Below, one piece after another: positions 6,685 through 14,423 of a DNA stretch of 49,797 bases (its first letter is position 1; the number at the start of each line of letters is the position of its first letter). The notes below the pieces were generated by a model. It ran no database searches, was not told where the DNA came from, and saw only the letters and a list, made by a program, of their open reading frames with translations. The DNA comes from a virus, in IMG/VR virus record IMGVR_UViG_3300037587_000281, positions 1 through 49,797 of that record. The stretch is one strand, 5' to 3'. The position numbers and the translations under genes were made by a program.

Positions 6685-8166
6685 ATGCCGCATGACGATC
6701 TAATGAATATTCATCATCCAGACTACGACTTTACTATTGACGAAGTAAAAACAGTTAGGGATTGCGTGGAGGGATCGAACGCCATCAAGAACGGAGAGCG
6801 TTCAAGGATATATCTGCCAAATCCCACTGATATTGACATTCTAAGGGGGCAGGACTTTGTAGAGGCTAGCAATCGTTATAAGGCATATAAAAACAGAGCG
6901 GAGTATTCTGACTTCCCATCGAGAACTGAAAGCGGATACATGGGCGCGATGAAATCAACGCCTCCAGACTTCGCTGAAATACCAGCAGAGATTGAATATT
7001 TACTAACCAACTCCGACGGTGACAATTTAACGCTATCAGAGTCAATTGAAATCACCCAGGCTAATTTACTTGAGGTTAAGTTTCACGGCCTGTTAGTGGA
7101 CTTTAACGGCTTGACTCAAGTCGACATCAACGATGATTCGCCGCAATTAACAAACGCTCAAGCTAAGTCGTTGGACTTAAAAGCAACAATCAAGCATTAC
7201 CCTCGCGAATCAATTGTCGATTGGGATTATTCGGTTATTAACAACCAGAATCAACTATCCTTTATCAAACTGATGGAGAAAACCAGCGAAATAGATCGCG
7301 ACACCTTGCAGCGTGTCGAGGTTGAAAATCAGTTGGTGCTAGCGTTAGATGAAAACGGTGAGTACTATCAGCAGCAAATAACCAAAACTGCTGAAGGTAA
7401 AGACCAGATCAGCGATCGGCTTTATCCAGAAAATAATAGTGGCCGATTAAGCCTTATTCCACTTGAAATAGTTATCGACCAAAAGCAAAAATCATCATCA
7501 ATCCCAAAGGCGTTAGGAATATTATATCCAATTTGCCTAAAAGCGCTCTCAAGATACACGGTAAGCGCGGACTTAAAAGAGTCAATCCATCGTTCCGCAC
7601 AGCCTACAATGTGGTCAAGTGGTTGGACTAACCAAGCGTTTGAGATATACAAAAATCTAACTGGCAATGAGCACATAGCGACTGGGGCATCTTCTCACAT
7701 ACCATTACCTAAAGATGCCAGCATTGGATACCTTCAATGGGACGCTGATAGCAATGCCATGTTTAAATACATGGAAGAAAACCAGAAAGAGGCCAAGGCA
7801 TTAGGTGCTAGGTTTGACACTTCAGATCCAAAGGACGAAGCTGTGGGGGTTGCTAAGATTCGCAGCGCAGAAGAGTTGAGCGCATTAATGAACATTCAAT
7901 CATCAATCGAGGAATCATATACTCGCGTTCTTGGTTGGTGCTTTAACTTTATGTCTACCAGCGCAACCGATCCTAAAATTGAAATCGTGTTAAATAAAGA
8001 GTTCAACAAGATTAAATTAACACCTGGAGAGCAAAAGGCGATACTCGACAACTTCACTATGGGCTTAATCGATAGAGCAGAGGCTTTAGCTCAATTAGAA
8101 AAAGGCGGGGTATTAATAAGCGAAGCCGAAGAGTTATTAAATAGGTCAGAAACTAACGGTGAATAG
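6685..8166 (+). CDS. Portal protein, DUF4055 type
   Basis: The 493-residue protein matches the DUF4055 portal family in length and in blocks such as IKHYPRESIVDWDY, ICLKALSRYTVSADLKESIH followed by RSAQPTMW, and a late helix around ARFDTSDPKDEAVGVAKIRS. The portal ring is the channel at one capsid vertex through which TerL pumps DNA and to which the neck attaches. The acidic C-terminus (LISEAEELLNRSE) is also usual. Start ATG at 6685 has CGGGAC upstream. Confidence 0.85.
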   Translation: MPHDDLMNIHHPDYDFTIDEVKTVRDCVEGSNAIKNGERSRIYLPNPTDIDILRGQDFVEASNRYKAYKNRAEYSDFPSRTESGYMGAMKSTPPDFAEIPAEIEYLLTNSDGDNLTLSESIEITQANLLEVKFHGLLVDFNGLTQVDINDDSPQLTNAQAKSLDLKATIKHYPRESIVDWDYSVINNQNQLSFIKLMEKTSEIDRDTLQRVEVENQLVLALDENGEYYQQQITKTAEGKDQISDRLYPENNSGRLSLIPLEIVIDQKQKSSSIPKALGILYPICLKALSRYTVSADLKESIHRSAQPTMWSSGWTNQAFEIYKNLTGNEHIATGASSHIPLPKDASIGYLQWDADSNAMFKYMEENQKEAKALGARFDTSDPKDEAVGVAKIRSAEELSALMNIQSSIEESYTRVLGWCFNFMSTSATDPKIEIVLNKEFNKIKLTPGEQKAILDNFTMGLIDRAEALAQLEKGGVLISEAEELLNRSETNGE

Positions 8167-8193
8167 GTCATATTCGCCATTATTTAGTCAAAG

Positions 8194-8202
8194 TGTTACA
8201 AT
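8194..8202 (+). promoter_or_regulatory. Extended -10 promoter before the scaffold gene
   Basis: TGT-TACAAT at 8194-8202 is an extended -10 box. The GAATT that follows it can pair with AATTC beside the CGGAG ribosome site of the scaffold gene, and the site itself lies in the loop of TCGG-AGT-CCGA. Confidence 0.5.
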
Positions 8203-8244
8203 GAATTTTATTTAAACAACTGCAACAATTCGGAGTCCGATAGC

Positions 8245-9000
8245 ATGCAATTACAATTTGAGAACGAGTCTGACATCCCCAGTGGAGATAAAGACAGCTT
8301 TGTGCCATTTGAACAAGATGGTAAGCAAGTATTTATGCATAAAGATTTGGCTGAATCTAAAAAAACAGCATTTCGACATCAGGGACAGTTAAGTAATTTA
8401 ACTAAAGATTTCGAAACGTTTAAAGGTGGCATTACCGTTAAGCAGCAAGAGCAAGAAGCTGCCGCAAAGTTAGCGCAAGAACAGGCGTTAGTTAAGCAAA
8501 TGGCAGAGCTAAAGGATAGTGGCAAAACTAGCGAGCTACACAAGTTGGAAATGCAACAATCCGCCGATAAGTATAAATCGTTATTAGATTCTAACGAAAA
8601 GTTGCAGCAAGATTTTACAGGGTTGCAGACATCTCTAGTAGAGACAAGCAACAAAACACTAGCTACCGAAATTGCTAGTCAGTACGTCCCGGCAGAAATG
8701 GTTGATTCATTCAGCAAGTTGCTAATGATGAGTCACATTAAAAATGTTGATGGTAAGTCAGTTTTTACTAATGCCAGTGGCGATGCGGTAGACAATGACA
8801 TAGATCGGGTTATGGAAGTTTTAAACCAAGACCCAAATTTAAAACATTTTGCTAAATTCCCCGGTTCTAAGGGCGCTTATGGTGGCAAAGGTGGTGATGC
8901 TGGTGGTAATGGGAAAACAATTTCTCGTCGCGCATTCGAAGAGCTGCCTACGCACGAGAAAAACGCCAAAATTAGAGCTGGCATTAAACCAATAGATTAA
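8245..9000 (+). CDS. Capsid scaffold protein
   Basis: The 251-residue protein lies between portal and coat, where scaffolds are encoded. Residues about 45-140 are a long Gln/Lys/Glu/Ala-rich coiled coil (QQEQEAAAKLAQEQALVKQM). A glycine-rich linker (GGKGGDAGGNGK) follows, then a short basic C-terminal helix that probably binds coat protein. Scaffolds direct coat assembly and leave before or during DNA filling. There is no visible protease motif. Confidence 0.8.
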   Translation: MQLQFENESDIPSGDKDSFVPFEQDGKQVFMHKDLAESKKTAFRHQGQLSNLTKDFETFKGGITVKQQEQEAAAKLAQEQALVKQMAELKDSGKTSELHKLEMQQSADKYKSLLDSNEKLQQDFTGLQTSLVETSNKTLATEIASQYVPAEMVDSFSKLLMMSHIKNVDGKSVFTNASGDAVDNDIDRVMEVLNQDPNLKHFAKFPGSKGAYGGKGGDAGGNGKTISRRAFEELPTHEKNAKIRAGIKPID

Positions 9001-9011
9001 GGTAAAACACA

Positions 9012-10151
9012 ATGGCTAATACACTAACGGATCTAATTCCGGATTTATACGCAGCGCTTGACGTTGTATCACGAGAGCAGGTTGGTTTTATTCCTGCTGT
9101 AACCCTAAACGCAACAGACGGACGAGCGGCTGTTGGCGAAAGTGTTCGAGTGCCAATTACTGGCGCCGCAAACGTTGTTGATATCACGCCAGCAATGGTA
9201 ACTCCAGAGCCTACCGATCAAGTAGTGACAAATACAGATATTATTATCACTAAATCTCGTGCCGCTGAGTTTGGCTGGGTTGGTGAGGAACAAAAAGGCT
9301 TAAACAACGGTCCAGGCTTCTTAACTATTCGCGCCGGTCAAATGGCCCAAGCGATGCGAAGCCTAACCAATGAGATCGAAACTGATATCGCAAGCTTGTA
9401 CAAAGCAACGTCTCGCGCTTTCGGCACTGCCGGTGTAACTCCATTCGCCTCAACGCTGCAAGATACCGCTCAGGTACGAAAGATTTTATCTGATAACGGC
9501 GCACCATTAGGTGATTTACAGCTGGTTATTGACTCAACCGCAGGCGCTAACATGCGTACCTTGACGAACTTAACCAAGGCTAACGAGGCTAACGACACAT
9601 CACTATTGCGCCAAGGCGTGTTGCTTGACGTTCATGGCTTTTCAATTCGCGAGTCAGCTCAGAACGCGAACGTAGTTAATGGTACTGGTACGTCATTTAC
9701 CACCGATACGGCTGGTTATGCTGTTGGTGCAACAGTTATTACGCTTATTACTGGCACTGGCACAGTGTTAGCTGGTGATGTTGTTACATTCGCGGGCGAC
9801 ACTAACAAGTATGTTGTCTCTTTTGGAACTGTTGGCGCTGGGCCTATTACGTTAGCTGCACCTGGCCTTCGTGTTGCGATTGCTGCGTCTGCTACTGCCT
9901 TGACCATCGGCGGTGATTTCGTTGCTAACATGGCATTCGCTCGAAGCGCATTGCAGCTCGTAACTCGCGCACCAGCGTTGCCAGAAGAAGGCGATATGGC
10001 AATTGACCGCATGTTAATTACTGATGACCGTTCAGGGTTAAGTTTTGAAGTGTCAATCTATCCTGGCTACCGTAAGGTTCGTTATGAGATTGCTATCGCC
10101 TGGGGATTTGAGAACATCAAGCCTGAGCATGGAGCCATCCTTCTAGGCTGA
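9012..10151 (+). CDS. Major capsid protein, P22 coat-like
   Basis: The 379-residue protein follows the scaffold. Blocks such as LYKATSRAFGTAGVTPFAS and LVIDSTAGANMRTL are typical of the P22-type coat branch of the HK97 fold. Residues about 225-300 (VGATVITLITGTG, VLAGDVVTFAGD) are a Gly/Thr/Val-rich stretch matching an inserted beta-barrel like the P22 I-domain. The end (YRKVRYEIAIAWGFENIKPE) is also characteristic. A short AAGGT ribosome site precedes the ATG with no separate promoter, so it is co-transcribed with the scaffold. Confidence 0.9.
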   Translation: MANTLTDLIPDLYAALDVVSREQVGFIPAVTLNATDGRAAVGESVRVPITGAANVVDITPAMVTPEPTDQVVTNTDIIITKSRAAEFGWVGEEQKGLNNGPGFLTIRAGQMAQAMRSLTNEIETDIASLYKATSRAFGTAGVTPFASTLQDTAQVRKILSDNGAPLGDLQLVIDSTAGANMRTLTNLTKANEANDTSLLRQGVLLDVHGFSIRESAQNANVVNGTGTSFTTDTAGYAVGATVITLITGTGTVLAGDVVTFAGDTNKYVVSFGTVGAGPITLAAPGLRVAIAASATALTIGGDFVANMAFARSALQLVTRAPALPEEGDMAIDRMLITDDRSGLSFEVSIYPGYRKVRYEIAIAWGFENIKPEHGAILLG

Positions 10152-10160
10152 TATTATTTA

Positions 10161-10221
10161 TTGCAAACCCCAATAGATAAGTTAAAATACCCTTACTGTT
10201 AATCGCATTAAGGGTATTTTT
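10161..10221 (+). promoter_or_regulatory. Promoter overlapping a 12-bp hairpin before homing gene 2
   Basis: TTGCAA (10161-10166), a 16-bp spacer and TAAAAT (10183-10188) form a good promoter. AAAATACCCTTA (10184-10195) pairs perfectly with TAAGGGTATTTT (10209-10220), which contains the AAGGG ribosome site and runs into T10221 and the ATG. The predicted start near 10195 removes nearly all of the 5' arm. The hairpin with its T tail could also terminate read-through transcription from the coat gene. Confidence 0.65.
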
Positions 10222-10950
10222 ATGAGACTTAAAGATATTGGAGCAACCGGAGCGAAAAGAAAGGGGTTATCTAAAAGCCCTCTATACGGGATTTGGTCAC
10301 TTATGCTTTATAGGTGTTATGACAAAAATTCAAAATCATATATTAATTATGGAAAGAGGGGGATAACCGTTTGCAATAGATGGTTTTGTTTTGATAATTT
10401 TCATGATGATAATATAAAGCTTTATAATTACGGCTTAGAAATAGATCGAACCGATAATAATGGTGATTACTCACCGGGCAACACAAGATGGGTCACGCAT
10501 TCTCAGAATTGCAGGAATAGAAGAACATCAGTTTTAGCAACAATTAATGGGGTGGAAAAATCAGTTTATGACTGGGCTGATGAGGCGGGAATTAACCCCA
10601 AAATGGTATTAGAAAGAGTTCAGCAGCAAGGATGGAGCATTGAGAGGGCGTTATCAGAACCTACAGCAAATAGGCACGAAAACATGTTAATAGCGCAAGG
10701 TAAGCGATGGGAAGGTCACGTCAAAGTTCCAAAAAGAAAACCAAAGACAGCTAGAAAGATAAGAACCATCGAGTACAAAGGCGAAACAATGACCATTAAG
10801 CAGCTTTCTGATATAGTAGGCGTAAGCGCTAAGCTTTTGAGTAAACGTTTATTTGAAAGAGGCTGGCCTCTTGATAGGGCGGTCACGAATGAAAATTTCA
10901 AAGGCACAAATCAATTTACTAAGGAACAATCATGCAAATCCCAACAGTAA
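10222..10950 (+). CDS. HNH homing endonuclease with DNA-binding repeats
   Basis: The 242-residue protein begins with a phage HNH domain: SPLYGIWSLMLYRCYD, YGKRGITVCNRW, then LEIDRTDNNGDYSPGNTRWV, whose last segment is the HNH core. The C-terminal half has two similar helix-turn-helix units, YDWADEAGINPKMVLERVQQ and IKQLSDIVGVSAKLLSKRLF, each followed by a W-(S/P)-(I/L)-(E/D)-RA motif. These resemble NUMOD-type modules. It lies between coat and connector genes and its 3' end overlaps the next small gene by 19 bases. Confidence 0.8.
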   Translation: MRLKDIGATGAKRKGLSKSPLYGIWSLMLYRCYDKNSKSYINYGKRGITVCNRWFCFDNFHDDNIKLYNYGLEIDRTDNNGDYSPGNTRWVTHSQNCRNRRTSVLATINGVEKSVYDWADEAGINPKMVLERVQQQGWSIERALSEPTANRHENMLIAQGKRWEGHVKVPKRKPKTARKIRTIEYKGETMTIKQLSDIVGVSAKLLSKRLFERGWPLDRAVTNENFKGTNQFTKEQSCKSQQ

Positions 10951-11072
10951 AAGTTAAAGACAAAGCCGGTAATGAGGTCATCGTAAATGAAGAAGACGCT
11001 CATTTATATGATGAGTTTAAAAAGCCAGCGAAGAAAGCGAACCCAGCAAAGGACAAAAAGGCGGATAAGTAA
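10932..11072 (+). CDS. Small lysine-rich structural-operon protein, 46 aa
   Basis: The ORF starts MQIPTVKVKDKAG and ends in a Lys/Ala-rich tail. It overlaps the end of the homing gene and ends TAATG with the next gene, with AAGGAA upstream. Short proteins with this KVKDxxG start are common just after coat genes in phages, but their role is not known to me. Confidence 0.6.
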   Translation: MQIPTVKVKDKAGNEVIVNEEDAHLYDEFKKPAKKANPAKDKKADK

Positions 11073-11953
11073 TGACCTTTAAAAATCCGGTACCGGCAGA
11101 TAGGACTATTGTTCCTGGATCGTGGTCTGATATCTTAGATAATCAACTGGCGTCATTTGAAACATCCGACAGAGGTAACACCGCAAATAAGGTATTTGTC
11201 CAAGATCAAACTACTGAAATGCTTGATCTTGATTTTCTGCAAGAACTTAAAACAGGATTATCTCTCGCGGTTGATTCGGTTGCCACCTCAAGGGATATAA
11301 CTTTGACTGCGGGTCACGGCATGGTCACAGGCGCATTCCCGGCTGGTGATGTAGGAACCATTCTTGAGATTGGGTCGACCGCGACTGGTCGGTTTGTACA
11401 AGCAAAGGTGCTGGCTGTTGTAGGTGATGTCATTACCCTCAATCAACTTGTCGGTGACGTATTCCTTGCCGGTGCATCTGTAAACACTGGCAATCGTAAT
11501 CTTGCGTTATCTGATGGTTCGGTGACTCCTGTTATATTTAGGGTGGAACCCTCCCCTGTACAAGCCGGTGATATTACACGCTTAATAATAGCCATAATAG
11601 GTCCGACCGCAATGGATTTTTCGACATTCGGATCGGACGCTCCATTACCTGTTGGTTTATTGTTCAGAGTGAGGCGTCCAGACGGGTCTTATAAAAATCT
11701 TAGAACAGTTGACGTGAATCTTGAGGCTTTTTTGTGGGGATTTGATAATAATCTTTTCACACCGAAGACGGGAAACACGGCCCACGGCATCGCATTCAGA
11801 GTCACATTTGCAGGGCAGGAAAAGCACGGAGTTACTGCGCGGTTAGATGGCACATTGGGGGAGCAAATAGAATGCGTGGTTTTAGATGCTTTGAGTGCAG
11901 GAACTAACACTTCCATTAGGGTAATGGCCGAAGGTTCGGAATTGCAGGATTAA
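11072..11953 (+). CDS. Putative virion structural protein, 293 aa
   Basis: It lies between the coat gene and the neck genes and is joined by TAATG to the preceding ORF. The sequence is rich in Val, Thr, Gly and Asp with beta-strand-like stretches (RDITLTAGHGMV, DVITLNQLVGDVF) and no membrane segment. A head decoration or minor capsid role is possible but inferred from position. A terminator follows, so it ends a transcription unit. Confidence 0.55.
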   Translation: MTFKNPVPADRTIVPGSWSDILDNQLASFETSDRGNTANKVFVQDQTTEMLDLDFLQELKTGLSLAVDSVATSRDITLTAGHGMVTGAFPAGDVGTILEIGSTATGRFVQAKVLAVVGDVITLNQLVGDVFLAGASVNTGNRNLALSDGSVTPVIFRVEPSPVQAGDITRLIIAIIGPTAMDFSTFGSDAPLPVGLLFRVRRPDGSYKNLRTVDVNLEAFLWGFDNNLFTPKTGNTAHGIAFRVTFAGQEKHGVTARLDGTLGEQIECVVLDALSAGTNTSIRVMAEGSELQD

Positions 11954-11990
11954 ATAATTTAAGGCGCGACATAAACCAGCCACCAAACAA

Positions 11991-12013
11991 AAGCCGCTTA
12001 ATTGCGGTTTTTT
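11991..12013 (+). terminator. Intrinsic terminator after the 11072 gene
   Basis: CCGC (11994-11997) pairs with GCGG (12004-12007), flanked by A-rich and T-rich arms and followed by six T (12008-12013). It separates the head genes from the accessory island. Confidence 0.75.
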
Positions 12014-12050
12014 ATTGCGTGAATTTAATAAATCTTTTTACAAAATAGAC

Positions 12051-12096
12051 TTGAAACCGTGACAATGATGACATATAGTTAATGCCAATGATGACA
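12051..12096 (+). promoter_or_regulatory. Promoter with two 11-bp direct repeats
   Basis: TTGAAA (12051-12056), a 17-bp spacer and TATAGT (12074-12079) form a sigma70-type promoter. The 11-bp sequence CAATGATGACA occurs at 12063-12073, within the spacer, and again at 12086-12096. The copies are 23 bp apart, about two helical turns, as expected for a repressor bound on one DNA face. Confidence 0.6.
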
Positions 12097-12113
12097 AGTC
12101 AAAAGGCCTTATA

Positions 12114-12383
12114 ATGAAATCGTATGAAAATAAAACCATACCTGAGTCAGTAAAGAAAGTCCTAGTTAAAACAACGTGCGATATGTGCGGTGATGAAATA
12201 AAAACAAGCGGCTTTGACTATGATGAAGTAGAAATAAGCCATGAGCATGGATCCGTATATCCTGAAGGTGGATTTACGGACACGGATTTCATTGATTTAT
12301 GCGGTAAGTGCTTCCAAGAAAAACTAATCCCTTGGCTTAAGAGTCAGGACTGCGAAATACAAACAAAAGATACAGGCTACTAG
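12114..12383 (+). CDS. Zinc-ribbon-like hypothetical protein, 89 aa
   Basis: Two CxxC pairs (CDMCG near residue 21 and CGKCF near residue 63) suggest a bound zinc. The rest is acidic. It is the first gene of the accessory island behind a regulated promoter, with an AAAAGG site before the ATG. Function unknown. Confidence 0.6.
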   Translation: MKSYENKTIPESVKKVLVKTTCDMCGDEIKTSGFDYDEVEISHEHGSVYPEGGFTDTDFIDLCGKCFQEKLIPWLKSQDCEIQTKDTGY

Positions 12384-12391
12384 GAGCTTAA

Positions 12392-12553
12392 ATGAACGTA
12401 CTAACACGAAAAATTAGAAACAAAGGCTATTCACTCGATGAGTTTTGCGAGTTGAATTATATCTCGCTCAGAACATATCGACGATGGGAAAAGCCAAGCC
12501 ACCCAAAGCACGAAACTTTAGTTATTCAGATTAATGAATTGGAGCAAAAATAA
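12392..12553 (+). CDS. Small helix-turn-helix-like protein, 53 aa
   Basis: The sequence MNVLTRKIRNKG, then YSLDEFCELNYISLRTYRRW, has the look of a minimal helix-turn-helix (LDEFCELNYISLRTYRRWE). AGGAG precedes the ATG, and it starts 8 bases after the zinc-ribbon gene. It may be the regulator of the repeats at 12063-12096. That is an inference from position only. Confidence 0.55.
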   Translation: MNVLTRKIRNKGYSLDEFCELNYISLRTYRRWEKPSHPKHETLVIQINELEQK

Positions 12554-12606
12554 TTAGTGATGCAAAATGTGATCACTGCGACCACAAAAGGGCTTAATCA
12601 GTAAAG

Positions 12607-12615
12607 TGATATAAT
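12607..12615 (+). promoter_or_regulatory. Extended -10 promoter
   Basis: TGA-TATAAT at 12607-12615 is a near-consensus extended -10 box. The ATG at 12646 follows 30 bases later with a CGGGAG site. No hairpin overlaps this one. Confidence 0.55.
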
Positions 12616-12645
12616 TTGAATATTTAACTAAACGGGAGAAGAAAG

Positions 12646-13017
12646 ATGAACGGAGCAAGAGAATTCGGCGGACTGGGAATTGATGGGGTCCACGGCAGAT
12701 TGTACATTTCAACAGGTAGCCATGCTAGAGGTCGAACTCTACATATTTACGTTTTGCCGGTTGACGTAGAGTACTACGATAATAAAAAACCGAAGATAGA
12801 TAACGCTGTCGAAGTTTACGGAATTCTTGGTGGACAGCCTGGATGGACTGAGCGTTATGGATGGAAACACCAAGGTAAGTGGGTGAATGATTTTAACGAA
12901 ATAGTAAGCAAAGCTAAAGCGTTAAAGGAATCCATAAAGCAAGATAGAGAAAACACTTTAAAAACTAAAGAGCTTGATGAAAAGACTCGTAATCAAGTTT
13001 TGTTAAATAACTATTAA
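12646..13017 (+). CDS. Hypothetical protein, 123 aa
   Basis: The N-terminal 80 residues are Gly- and Tyr-rich (REFGGLGIDGVHG, GILGGQPGWTERYGW) and the last 35 are a charged, probably helical tail. It has its own promoter and a GGGAGAAG ribosome site. No family recognised. Confidence 0.55.
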   Translation: MNGAREFGGLGIDGVHGRLYISTGSHARGRTLHIYVLPVDVEYYDNKKPKIDNAVEVYGILGGQPGWTERYGWKHQGKWVNDFNEIVSKAKALKESIKQDRENTLKTKELDEKTRNQVLLNNY

Positions 13018-13050
13018 CCAACAACGCCCTTCGGGGCAATGGAGATGAAA

Positions 13051-13590
13051 ATGAGCGAAGTTAAAAGCACGATAGCGAATAAGCCAAGTAAAGAGCTTAT
13101 TGATATGGGTTACAGCAACTCAAGATCTGGACATTATGAAGGCGCTGATGAAAAGAAGTTATTTTCAATGAGAAGGGATTACTTTTTAGATAACCTTTTT
13201 ATCTCGAATTATTGTCGAGAGGTATTTGACGCAGACGAAGATTATACTATTTATGTAATCTCTGCATTTGGTGGCGCTTTCATCTCTCTTGAGTTTTCGC
13301 ATTGGAATTGCCCTGATCGCATTGCTGCCGATGCTGATGGTGAAGTAAATGTTTCATCGGGCAATGACGGAGACTTCTTTACTCCATGCGTAGACATCAA
13401 GGATGGCGCGTGGGAGCATCACGACGATGAGTTATGGTGCGCTGGCTTCATTGATATTGATAAGGATGGTTATTACGTGGTAGGTGGTAGCCATCATCAC
13501 TGGACAACATGTATGTGCATTCCTTCCGTTGTTAAATATAATGTGGGCAAAGCAACGCTCGATATGATAGTTAAGAAGTTTAAGCTTTAA
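13051..13590 (+). CDS. Hypothetical protein, 179 aa
   Basis: The ATG at 13051 fits the GGAG site better than the upstream in-frame ATGs. The protein is rich in Asp, aromatic and His residues, with an HHDDELW segment and a GGSHHHW segment late on, which might bind metal. It is the last gene before the first noncoding RNA locus. Family unknown. Confidence 0.55.
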   Translation: MSEVKSTIANKPSKELIDMGYSNSRSGHYEGADEKKLFSMRRDYFLDNLFISNYCREVFDADEDYTIYVISAFGGAFISLEFSHWNCPDRIAADADGEVNVSSGNDGDFFTPCVDIKDGAWEHHDDELWCAGFIDIDKDGYYVVGGSHHHWTTCMCIPSVVKYNVGKATLDMIVKKFKL

Positions 13591-13596
13591 ATAAAC

Positions 13597-13633
13597 CCAC
13601 CGCTTTGATTAATAATCTTGGCGGTGGTACAAT
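13597..13633 (+). promoter_or_regulatory. Inverted-repeat promoter of structured RNA A
   Basis: CCACCGC (13597-13603) and GCGGTGG (13621-13627) form a 7-bp inverted repeat. The loop holds a -35 box TTGATT (13605-13610), spaced 17 bp from TACAAT (13628-13633), and the right arm supplies the extended -10 TGG. The paralogue at 46184-46219 has a different arm sequence that still pairs (CACGGAC/GTCCGTG), so pairing is conserved rather than bases. Confidence 0.7.
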
Positions 13634-13639
13634 TGGTTT

Positions 13640-13742
13640 GTTGATTGGAGTGAAGCCCATAGACAGAAGATAGGATTTAGTAAGTGACTGGTGTTAATTT
13701 TTCATTAACCCGCTTCAACAGTCACCTACTAAGTCCTTTTTT
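13640..13742 (+). ncRNA. Structured small RNA A with pseudoknot and terminator
   Basis: The transcript predicted from the promoter is about 103 nt. A 19-position helix pairs 13672-13690 with 13719-13737 (one A/C mismatch, one G-U) and ends in six T, forming the terminator. Inside it, GTTAAT (13693-13698) pairs with ATTAAC (13704-13709). The upstream TGAAGC (13651-13656) can pair with GCTTCA (13712-13717) inside the big loop, making a pseudoknot. The copy at 46226-46327 has the same four-part plan with different paired bases. No ORF of useful size lies in it. Confidence 0.75.
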
Positions 13743-14063
13743 ATTGCCTCAAGTTCCCCCCTCCAAACATCTAGGCGCTTTACAAAGTTTCCCCTAGGCA
13801 CGAGCCACCAAAAGCAGAAACGTTTACCAAAATAGCTTATATGTACAAATCAATATTAGATCGTCTTTGATAGCGGACGCACTTACACAGCAAATGTAGA
13901 GTGATAAACATCGTTAGTGGGCACTTTAGGTTTGTGACGGCATTATATGGATGTTGACCGTTTCTGATAAAGTTTAATATTGATACATGCTTATATAATT
14001 ATATTAATTAGCTCAGTGGGTAAGTGTCCCTAAGCTATCTAATGACAACTGTGGAGAAATAAA
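13743..14063 (+). other. Noncoding stretch downstream of RNA A
   Basis: About 320 bases with no convincing ORF. Blocks resemble the stretch after RNA B: TTGCCTCA just after the terminator, TATGGAT, TTTAATATTGATACATGCTT, and TTAATTAGCT..GTGGGTA near 14010. GCTTA and TAAGC near 13990 and 14032 could pair around the last block. It leads into the ribosome site of the 14064 gene, so at least the 3' part may be a structured leader. Confidence 0.5.
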
Positions 14064-14423
14064 ATGAGAGAGTTAACGCAAAAAGAAACTGATAACGCGC
14101 CTAGTTGGGCCACGCATTACGATGCAGTTGGTGATAGCGTCATGTTTGAGTCAAAAGATAATACACAAATGATGATAAAGGGTCAGCTTGGTAATTTGAT
14201 TCCTTTTGGGCCCGTATCGGAAGATTCACAACCAATCCCGAGCAAGGGGTTTGACATTAGTGAGTATCATCGAAACGAAAGTAATGAGAGTTTTTTTGTT
14301 GATGGTGATTTAATTACTCTGGTTAGGCGTGACAATTACACAAACCCATACTTTGAGTTAACAATGAAAGACGCAATAGCCCTAGCCAAGCACTTTAAGC
14401 TAACAGCGGAGGATTTGAAATAA
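14064..14423 (+). CDS. Hypothetical protein, 119 aa
   Basis: It begins MRELTQKETDNAPSWATHYD; the tryptophan and the short GDSVMFES strand suggest a small folded domain. The last 25 residues form a helix (TMKDAIALAKHFKLT). GGAG precedes the ATG. It shares the TAATG junction with the next gene. Family not recognised. Confidence 0.6.
   Translation: MRELTQKETDNAPSWATHYDAVGDSVMFESKDNTQMMIKGQLGNLIPFGPVSEDSQPIPSKGFDISEYHRNESNESFFVDGDLITLVRRDNYTNPYFELTMKDAIALAKHFKLTAEDLK

Noticed and set aside
14010-14035. A stretch like the D-arm of a tRNA (TAGCTCAGTGGGTA)
   Set aside because: No acceptor stem, anticodon arm or T-arm can be built around it. The partly similar block near 46603 suggests it belongs to the conserved noncoding tail instead.
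13591-14063. A group I intron or riboswitch at the RNA A locus
   Set aside because: I could not find the conserved P7/G-binding core or a split gene on its flanks. No known riboswitch consensus was recognised, and the RNA ends in its own terminator.
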